Of a DNA stretch of 8,039 nt, positions 1 to 5,291 are shown in pieces (the first letter of the stretch is position 1; each line of letters starts with the position of its first letter). This DNA comes from 2-12-FULL-60-19 sp041483675. GTDB taxonomy: Bacteria; Desulfobacterota; Binatia; UBA9968. A program made the translations under genes and the position numbers. The stretch covers positions 1-8,039 of the forward strand of contig JBGPGE010000158.1 in assembly GCA_041483675.1 (NCBI GenBank), written 5' to 3'. The notes beneath the pieces are model-generated. The model ran no database searches, was not told the DNA's origin, and was given only the letters and a program-made list of their open reading frames with translations.

Positions 1-1068
1 ATGGTAAGCTTCGCACAGTACGTGAGCACGATCAATTTGAGCAAAGTTTCGAAGTGGGAATATTCCCTGAAGACCCTGCCGCGGCCGAAGGGCAAGGCGA
101 CCAGAGTCATCATCACCGAATACGATCTGCCGCGACCGGAAGCTATGCCGCACGACGCGGTCGTGGATAACGACGGCATGGTCTGGTACTCCGACTTCGG
201 CTCGCTATATCTCGGCAAGCTCGACCCGAAGACTGCGAAAGCGGTGGAATGGCCGGTCCCGGTCGCGAAACCCGGCGCGCCCACCGGCATGCTCGATGTC
301 AACTTCGATCCGGAAGGAAACGTCTGGCTCGGCCTGATGTACCAGGGGAGCATTGCCAAGTTCGACCGCAAGACGGAAAAATTCTCGACCTGGAGCGCGC
401 CGAAATTCATGGAAAACAACGAGGCGCGGCTGGCGATGGTCGACGCCAGGCACTCGCACCTCGACGGCAAAGTCTGGGTCGGCGGCGACAACGAATATCA
501 GCTCGACGTGAAAACCGGCGAGTGGTACACCGTCGATTATTCGAAGGGCCTGTCGAAGGACGGCCCGCCCGCGGACCGGCTCAGCTCCTACGGCGTCATC
601 TCGGACTCGAAGAATAATTTTTACGGCACGAACTTGAACGGCCAGTACATCATCCGGGTCGACGGCAAAACCCGCAACGTCACGCCCTTCCCGACTCCGA
701 CTCCCAATTCCGGCCCGCGCCGCGGCCACATGGACCCGCAGGACCGCCTGTGGTTCGGGGAATTTCGCGGCAACATGATCGGCATGTTCGACACCAAGAC
801 GGAGCGCACGCGCGAATGGGCGGTGCCGATCCCCTGGACCAATCCTTACGATGCGATCGTGGACAAGGACGGATACGCCTGGACCGGAGGCATGACCAAC
901 GATTACGTCGCGCGGCTCAACGCCAAGACGGATGAATTTATCGGCTATCTCCTGCCGCGGACGACGAATATCCGCCGCGTGAACGTCGATAACTCGACCA
1001 ACCCGCCGACTTTTTGGATCGGCAACAACAACGGCGCCGCGATCGTCAAGATCGAAACGCTGGAGTAA
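1..1068 (+). CDS. Vgb/SMP-30-like seven-bladed beta-propeller protein, C-terminal part (5' end outside window)
   Basis: Only the propeller is present. Seven blade repeats of the type D-x-x-G-x-x-W...(I/L)-x-(R/K)-x-D-x-K-T can be followed, from DNDGMVWYSDFG (residue 57 on) to NPPTFWIGNNNG near the end. This is the fold of streptogramin (virginiamycin B) lyase and SMP-30/gluconolactonase-like proteins. It aligns closely with residues 203-556 of the 556-aa protein at 5292-6962, sharing TEYDLPR, MPHD, LMYQG, IAKFDRKTEKF, DGKVW and TNIRRV. That full-length relative has about 200 extra N-terminal residues (signal peptide, beta-sandwich domain, CxxCH haem domain). The first residues here (FAQYVSTIN) match the end of its haem domain, so the ATG at position 1 is most likely an internal Met and the gene continues upstream. 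Substrate unknown; an exported location is inferred from the paralogue. It runs opposite to its two paralogues, convergent with the operon. The fold is confident; the enzymatic role is not. Confidence 0.85.
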   Translation: MVSFAQYVSTINLSKVSKWEYSLKTLPRPKGKATRVIITEYDLPRPEAMPHDAVVDNDGMVWYSDFGSLYLGKLDPKTAKAVEWPVPVAKPGAPTGMLDVNFDPEGNVWLGLMYQGSIAKFDRKTEKFSTWSAPKFMENNEARLAMVDARHSHLDGKVWVGGDNEYQLDVKTGEWYTVDYSKGLSKDGPPADRLSSYGVISDSKNNFYGTNLNGQYIIRVDGKTRNVTPFPTPTPNSGPRRGHMDPQDRLWFGEFRGNMIGMFDTKTERTREWAVPIPWTNPYDAIVDKDGYAWTGGMTNDYVARLNAKTDEFIGYLLPRTTNIRRVNVDNSTNPPTFWIGNNNGAAIVKIETLE

Positions 1069-1103
1069 AGATAATCGAGGTTGTCGAAAGCGATCTGCCG
1101 CGC

Positions 1104-1119
1104 TCGAGGGGATCCTCGA
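1104..1119. terminator. Hairpin in convergent gap, possible bidirectional terminator
   Basis: TCGAGG (1104-1109) and CCTCGA (1114-1119) form a perfect 6-bp stem with a GGAT loop, in the 139-bp gap between two converging genes. An alternative partner, ATCGAGG at 1074-1080, can pair with CCTCGAT at 1114-1120. No clean T-tract follows on either strand (ATATTCTCTTCC on the plus strand), so intrinsic termination would be weak. The position argues for a terminator; the sequence alone is only suggestive. Confidence 0.3.
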
Positions 1120-1207
1120 TATTCTCTTCCGCGAAGTCTGCTTGAAGCCGGGCCTAAACAGAAGCGCGACCGACGCCAGCCACGTGCCGATACCGTTTCG
1201 CGCAGGG

Positions 1208-2224
1208 CTACCGAAGTCCGGCGGCGTGAAGATAGCTGAGATCCACGAAGCGCTCGGCTGGCGGGAGCGGCGTTTTCAAGTTGCCAGCCTCGGCCATGAA
1301 AGCGATCGCTTGAGCCAGCCCCTTCACGTCGATCTCTCCCTGCCTGGGCAAAACCTTTCGCTCGGGCTCGAAAAACAGCTTGAGCGTCTGCTCCGCCGCC
1401 GCCGCTGACGAATCCGTCGTCTCGACGATCGTCTTGACGACCGCCTTCCGGTTCGCCGGGTCGCGGATGAACTTGAAAGCCGAAGCGAGCGCGCGCACGT
1501 AGCGGACCATCGCATCTTTGTGCGTTTCCGCCCACGACCGTCGCGCCGCGGTGACGGTGTAGAGGAATTCGGGCACGGCTTCGTTGGAAATTCCCAGCAA
1601 CCGGTAACCGTCGGCGATCGCGAGCAGATCCTGGGGCTGCCCGAGCGGCGCCGCCATGCACTCGCCGTGCGTGAGGCAGGTAAAACGGCCCGGCGTTCCC
1701 TCGATCACCCTGACGCGGAAGTCCCCCTCGCGCAGCCCGTGCAGCGCGAGCAGCTTGCGCGTGGAAATGGAAATCGAGCCGGCCTCGTCCGCAAGCCCCA
1801 GCAGCTTTCCCTTGAGGTCGGCGAAGCTCTTGATCTCGGGCTTAGCAACCAGACTGTAGATGGGATTGTTGAATTCGGCGGCGACCGCGACCGCATCCGA
1901 GCCGGCGAGCGCGGCGCGGATCAGAAACGGCGTGGCCACGTGCGTCGCGTCGCAGGTGTCGTCGTGCAGCGCGTCGATCATCTTATCCGATCCGCCGGGG
2001 ATCGGAACGATGACGCGGAAGTCCAGCCCTTCGCGGCGAAAAAACCCCTCGCGATCGCCGACGGAAATCGGCAGCGAAAAAATCGACCGCATGGCGGAAT
2101 AAGCCTGACAGTAGCGGAGCGGAATTAAATTCGGCGCGGCGGCGTGGAGAATTTGAGGAACGGAAGCGAACAGGAGAACGAAGAGGAGATTTTTGCCGTC
2201 GCGCGCGAAGCGTGAGCGCTGCAT
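1208..2224 (-). CDS. NMT1/SsuA-type ABC transporter substrate-binding protein (orphan)
   Basis: A 338-aa exported solute-binding protein of the NMT1/THI5-like, SsuA/TauA-related family (periplasmic-binding fold type II). A Sec signal peptide is visible: basic n-region (MQRSRFARDGK), hydrophobic core LLFVLLFASVPQIL and an HAA-type cleavage site near residue 29. Family hallmarks follow: a short N-lobe strand (LIPLRYCQAYSA), the D-R-E-G-F-F-R-R-E-G-L-D-F helix turn (58-69), the D-K-M-I-D-A-L segment (80-86), and SFADLKGKLLGLADEAGSIS (133-152), the usual 'dLKGKkiGv...gs' region. Length is normal for the family. Cys183 and Cys189 (CLTHGEC) could form a disulfide. It starts 7 bp after the preceding gene of the operon, with GGGAG at a rather long distance upstream of the ATG. 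No permease or ATPase gene lies nearby, so uptake would need distant partners, or the protein has a binding or sensing role. The ligand cannot be deduced: members bind sulfonates, pyrimidine precursors, aromatic acids and others. Confidence 0.85.
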   Translation of the reverse strand: MQRSRFARDGKNLLFVLLFASVPQILHAAAPNLIPLRYCQAYSAMRSIFSLPISVGDREGFFRREGLDFRVIVPIPGGSDKMIDALHDDTCDATHVATPFLIRAALAGSDAVAVAAEFNNPIYSLVAKPEIKSFADLKGKLLGLADEAGSISISTRKLLALHGLREGDFRVRVIEGTPGRFTCLTHGECMAAPLGQPQDLLAIADGYRLLGISNEAVPEFLYTVTAARRSWAETHKDAMVRYVRALASAFKFIRDPANRKAVVKTIVETTDSSAAAAEQTLKLFFEPERKVLPRQGEIDVKGLAQAIAFMAEAGNLKTPLPPAERFVDLSYLHAAGLR

Positions 2225-2231
2225 GACGGTA

Positions 2232-2666
2232 CTACTTGGCTCCCGCGCGCTGCATCGTGCATTCCGTCTCGATCGCGGTCACCGGCTTCTTGGCCGGCGG
2301 CGCGCGCCGGAGGACGCGGGTTTGGCGATAGCCTTCTTTCGCGCACGAGATCGTCACCTTGTCCGGAGTAATTTCCTTGCCGAATCCGGGAAGCTTGTAG
2401 CTTCCCGCGGCGTTGCTGCGCGTGACGACGGTGCCCCGCCCTTTGATATCGGCCGTCACCTTCGCGTCGGGAATCGCTTTACCGCCCGTCTCTTTGACGA
2501 AGCCGAAATACGTCGGCCCGCTGTCTTCGTGAATATCCGGCTCGTCGGAGCTGCCGCCGGCCCATCCGAGGCCCGATATCGTAAGCGCGAGGCCGAGCGC
2601 GGTCACCGCCAAGCAGGCGCTTGCTATCGGAACGTTCATCTTTTTCTCCGGTGCGCCGTGTTTCAT
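2232..2666 (-). CDS. Small exported protein with a single carboxypeptidase-regulatory-like domain
   Basis: A 144-aa protein from the ATG at 2666. The n-region MKHGAPEKK is positively charged and is followed by a hydrophobic stretch (VPIASACLAVTALGLALTISGLGWAGG), i.e. a signal peptide or membrane anchor. The rest (about residues 45-125) reads as one beta-sandwich of the CarboxypepD_reg/Ig-like type: YFGFVKETGGKAIPDAKVTADIK..., then GSYKLPGFG and EGYRQTRVLRR, the usual 'G.V.d..G.pipgA.V....G.Y.lp....G..' pattern. Two Cys (ISCAKEG and TECTMQ) could form a disulfide. The same kind of domain is fused to the haem proteins encoded upstream in this operon. The 2666 start overlaps the previous stop as ATGA, suggesting translational coupling, and supplies the positive n-region. 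An alternative ATG at 2639 has a better Shine-Dalgarno (GGAG, 6 nt away) and also keeps the hydrophobic segment. Function unknown; probably an accessory or binding protein of the exported complex. Confidence 0.75.
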   Translation of the reverse strand: MKHGAPEKKMNVPIASACLAVTALGLALTISGLGWAGGSSDEPDIHEDSGPTYFGFVKETGGKAIPDAKVTADIKGRGTVVTRSNAAGSYKLPGFGKEITPDKVTISCAKEGYRQTRVLRRAPPAKKPVTAIETECTMQRAGAK

Positions 2667-3001
2667 TTCGTGAAATAGCCTCTCAGAATATAGACGAAAA
2701 CGAGCATCACAGCCAGCGGCACGATCCACGACCAGCCGGACGAGATGCGGCTCGCAAATTTTTCCGGGAGCCGCGCGACCAGCCCCGCAATCGCCAGCGC
2801 GCCCAATACGGAAGTCGCGAGCCAGCCGTACCAGAACATCGCGGGCTGGTCCGACGCCGGCTTGACGAGAAAATAAAACTCCTCAGTCGCCGGATGATAG
2901 GTGAAGAGCGCGAGATTGTACTCGATCGAGATCACATACAGGACCGCGTACGCCGAGGCGAACACGATCGCAAACGTCGGAAACGAGCGCGTGAAACTCA
3001 C
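2663..3001 (-). CDS. Three-helix membrane protein, unknown function
   Basis: A 112-aa membrane protein. The start is taken as GTG at 3001: it overlaps the upstream stop as GTGA, an AGGGG lies about 9 nt before it, and the upstream ATG at 3055 would sit deep inside the previous gene with a polar, proline-rich extension. Three hydrophobic segments are visible: about 8-28 (TFAIVFASAYAVLYVISI), 55-77 (MFWYGWLATSVLGALAIAGLV) and 91-107 (WIVPLAVMLVFVYIL). The loop after helix 1 carries TYHPATEEFYF, with the only His (residue 36). I do not recognise the family. It overlaps its neighbours by 4 bp on both sides, so it is almost certainly translated together with the 154-aa membrane protein and the small exported protein. 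It may be a subunit of the same membrane complex. Confidence 0.75.
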   Translation of the reverse strand: MSFTRSFPTFAIVFASAYAVLYVISIEYNLALFTYHPATEEFYFLVKPASDQPAMFWYGWLATSVLGALAIAGLVARLPEKFASRISSGWSWIVPLAVMLVFVYILRGYFTK

Positions 3002-3462
3002 GTCTCGAATCCCCTGATGTTGTTGAGCAGGTGGCCGACGATGAAGCTCCACCACACCACGAAAGCGAGCACGGCGGTGAGCACGGCGCGCGTGCGCGCG
3101 TGATCGGGAGCGAGCGGACGGCGCCAGAAGTACCAGTAGGCCGGTAGCATACCGAGGCCGACGGCGACAAAGTGCTCTTTCAGCTCGAAGGCGCCGTTGG
3201 CCGCGTAAAGCTGCAACTGTTCGAGCACGATGCGCACGTTGATCCTGTACGAGGGATAGATAACCGCGCCGAGCGTCGCCGTGGCGAGATACAACACGAC
3301 GATCGCGTTGGCGTAGGACGCCGGAGTCACCGCGCGCATGCGCGCGACGAACGACTCCGCCTGAGTTCGCGCCGGCAACCAGACGCTCAGCGCCTGATGC
3401 GTAATCGCGCCGAGCAGCGTCACGGCGAGTAGCGCGTGCAGAATGAGCAGTACAACGATCAT
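2998..3462 (-). CDS. Four-helix membrane protein with haem-b-like histidines, unknown function
   Basis: A 154-aa membrane protein with four predicted helices: about 2-25, 51-71, 97-113 and 124-147. Helix 1 contains His9 and His22, 13 residues apart in the same helix, a spacing also seen between haem ligands in cytochrome b-type helices. His97 opens helix 3 (KEHFVAVGLG) and His144 is in helix 4 (IVGHLLNN). Arginines and tyrosines cluster in the loop after helix 2 (YPSYRINVRIV). These residues make a small di-haem b or quinone-interacting protein possible, but I cannot assign a known family. The ATG at 3462 begins the protein at its first hydrophobic segment; the Shine-Dalgarno is weak (AAAAG). 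It is the first of four genes packed with 4-bp overlaps or a 7-bp gap, downstream of two exported cytochrome c-propeller genes. That context supports an electron-transfer partner role without proving it. Confidence 0.75.
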   Translation of the reverse strand: MIVVLLILHALLAVTLLGAITHQALSVWLPARTQAESFVARMRAVTPASYANAIVVLYLATATLGAVIYPSYRINVRIVLEQLQLYAANGAFELKEHFVAVGLGMLPAYWYFWRRPLAPDHARTRAVLTAVLAFVVWWSFIVGHLLNNIRGFET

Positions 3463-3477
3463 CTTTTTAAAGCACCG

Positions 3478-3520
3478 TCCCCCCTTCCCTCCCCCTCTGG
3501 GAGAAGGCGAGGGTGGGGGA
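3478..3520. repeat. Imperfect palindromic intergenic element (REP-like), possible attenuator
   Basis: In the 99-bp gap between two operon genes, a pyrimidine-rich arm (CCCCCCTTCCCT, 3479-3490) faces a purine-rich arm (AGGGTGGGGGA, 3510-3520). The inner part, CCCTCTGGGAGAAGG, can fold on itself. The whole resembles the 'cctctgggagaggg..gggtgagg' palindromes that I recall as dispersed intergenic repeats in many GC-rich genomes. In RNA it would form a stable, imperfect hairpin on either strand, with no T-tract. It could stabilise the upstream mRNA or partly terminate transcription between the cytochrome genes and the membrane-protein genes. Confidence 0.5.
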
Positions 3521-3561
3521 ATATTCCGAAATGAAAGCTGATGGCTGATCGCCGACGGTTT

Positions 3562-5235
3562 TCACTTCAACACCTCGACGTAGCCCATTTTTCCGGATAA
3601 ATTTCCCGACCACCAAATGCGACTCGGATTCGTCGGGTCGATCTCGATTCTTCTCGGATCGGACTCCGCGCTCGCGAGCGGAAACTCCGTGAACGTTTCC
3701 GTTTTCGGATCGAAGCGCGCGATTTTATCGACGTGCTGCTCGCTGAACCAGACGAGCGGGCTTTTCGGATCTCCCTGGACGGAATAGACCCCGGCGTCCT
3801 CCGACAGCGGATCGAACACCGTCATCTTCGTCGTTTTGTAGTCGATTTTCATCAATTTGCCGACGCCGTGAAGACCCACCCAAACGTTCCCCTCCGCATC
3901 CATGCCGCCTTTGCGGGCGACGGGATTCTTCACGAAGATCGGAAACTCGTCGATCCTGCCGGTCTCGGGATCGATGCGCCCCATCTGATTCACCGCGTTC
4001 TCGACGAACCAGACTTTACCGTCGCCCGATATCGCCATGCCGTAAGGGCTCGCCGTGCGCCCGCGCTTGACTCCGGCGGGCACGTCGTACACGGTGAACT
4101 CCTTCGTCTTCGGGTCGAGACGAATGACTTGATTGGCCGCGATGGAATTCAGCCATACGGTCCCGTTTGGATGGACGCGCATGGTATTGCCGCTCGCCGA
4201 ACCGCTCTTGAGTTTCGGCAGCTCGTAAGCCTCGAACTGCTGCGTCCTGGGATCCAGGCTTAACCAGCGTCGGTTGGGGCCGCCGTCGATGAACCACAGC
4301 TTGCCGTCGGGCGCGCGGTTGATCGCGTTCAAGCGATTGGTCGGCGACGTTCCCGCGGGCGGAACGGTTTCGCCATAAGTGAGCGTCTTCGCGTCGAGGC
4401 GCCCGAGCTTACCCCCGACGCGTTGGGTGACCCAGCCATTGCCGTCGAGATCGACCGTGACTTCGTGCGGCTCGGCTTTGGGATTCGGCAGCTCGAATTC
4501 CACGGCGATATATTTAGCGTTGTCGCCCTTGAGGAGCGCGCGCGGCAAGCGGCTGTTGGGATCCGGCGGCGGCTTGCCGCCCGCGCGGCCCTCGGAAAGA
4601 TTCGTCATGACGTATTCCATCACGACTCTGCTCTCGTCGTCGGTCAAAGGTTTTGCCGCGGTCGAACCCTGCGCGTAGGCGCGCATGTTTTGCAAAATCG
4701 TTTGCCAGCGGTCGCGGTTCGCCCGCACTCTGACGATGCGTTGCGCGTTGTGACACGAGACGCATTTGGCCTCGACGACCGGCTTGGCTTCTCCTTCCGG
4801 CAAAGCCGGAGGCGGCCTGTCTTCGCCTCCTTCGCCACCCTGCTCGCCCGGCAGCCTGCCCGGCCACGCGCCGGCAAGCTGCGGCGCACGCGCCGCCGTC
4901 AGCGCCACGTCCACGTTCGCCGGCTTGTCCGCGGCGACATCGATCGCCGCGGAAGGCTCGCTCTGAAAATCGCCGCCGATTCCCTGGACGATATATTTTC
5001 CGGCGGGAAGACTGTTCACCGAGTAACGGCCTTGCCCCTGCGTGACGACCATGAAGGTCAGTCGCCGCTCCGCGTTTTTCACTTTGACAAACGTCCCGGA
5101 GACCGGCGCGCCGGCGGCATCTTTAACGACGCCCTGCAGCACCCCGGCCCGGTCTTGAGCGTGAATCAAATTGGGAAAGAGCAGCGCGAACGCAGCCAGC
5201 GTCACAAATATCAGCGAATGAAAGTTCTTGAACAT
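3562..5235 (-). CDS. Exported carboxypeptidase-regulatory-like / cytochrome c / Vgb-like beta-propeller protein (CVSCH)
   Basis: A 557-aa exported protein with four parts. Residues 1-26: a signal peptide (FVTLAAFALLFPNLIHA, then QD). About 30-113: a CarboxypepD_reg-like beta-sandwich (GVLQGVVKDAAGAPVSGTFV...GRYSVNSLPAGKY). About 150-213: a small cytochrome c domain with one covalent haem site, CVSCH at 158-162; Met184 in NMRAYAQGS is a candidate axial ligand. About 242-557: a seven-bladed propeller with regular blades (e.g. DGKLWFIDG, NGTVWLNS, DGKVWFVEN, EGNVWVGL, LVWFSEQ) like streptogramin lyase. A Gly/Glu/Pro-rich linker (about 130-150) separates the first two domains. The ATG at 5235 has GAGG 7 nt upstream (5243-5246). 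It lies 56 bp after its paralogue and is probably co-transcribed. Likely role: a periplasmic or surface redox protein coupling a propeller active or binding site to haem c. The substrate is unknown, and lyase activity on streptogramins should not be assumed. Confidence 0.9.
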   Translation of the reverse strand: MFKNFHSLIFVTLAAFALLFPNLIHAQDRAGVLQGVVKDAAGAPVSGTFVKVKNAERRLTFMVVTQGQGRYSVNSLPAGKYIVQGIGGDFQSEPSAAIDVAADKPANVDVALTAARAPQLAGAWPGRLPGEQGGEGGEDRPPPALPEGEAKPVVEAKCVSCHNAQRIVRVRANRDRWQTILQNMRAYAQGSTAAKPLTDDESRVVMEYVMTNLSEGRAGGKPPPDPNSRLPRALLKGDNAKYIAVEFELPNPKAEPHEVTVDLDGNGWVTQRVGGKLGRLDAKTLTYGETVPPAGTSPTNRLNAINRAPDGKLWFIDGGPNRRWLSLDPRTQQFEAYELPKLKSGSASGNTMRVHPNGTVWLNSIAANQVIRLDPKTKEFTVYDVPAGVKRGRTASPYGMAISGDGKVWFVENAVNQMGRIDPETGRIDEFPIFVKNPVARKGGMDAEGNVWVGLHGVGKLMKIDYKTTKMTVFDPLSEDAGVYSVQGDPKSPLVWFSEQHVDKIARFDPKTETFTEFPLASAESDPRRIEIDPTNPSRIWWSGNLSGKMGYVEVLK

Positions 5236-5291
5236 GGTCCTTCCTCGGGCGTTTACTGTTGCCTTTTTGCGTTTAGCTCTCTACTTCCCTC

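Noticed and set aside
945..1661. Long minus-strand open frame (238 codons) overlapping two genes
   Set aside because: It overlaps the solute-binding protein in another frame and the propeller gene on the opposite strand. Its product is low-complexity, Arg/Gly/Ala-rich and shows no domain; it is a shadow of GC-rich coding.
1520..2128. Plus-strand open frame of 202 codons
   Set aside because: Antisense to the solute-binding protein gene, which has a clear signal peptide and family pattern.
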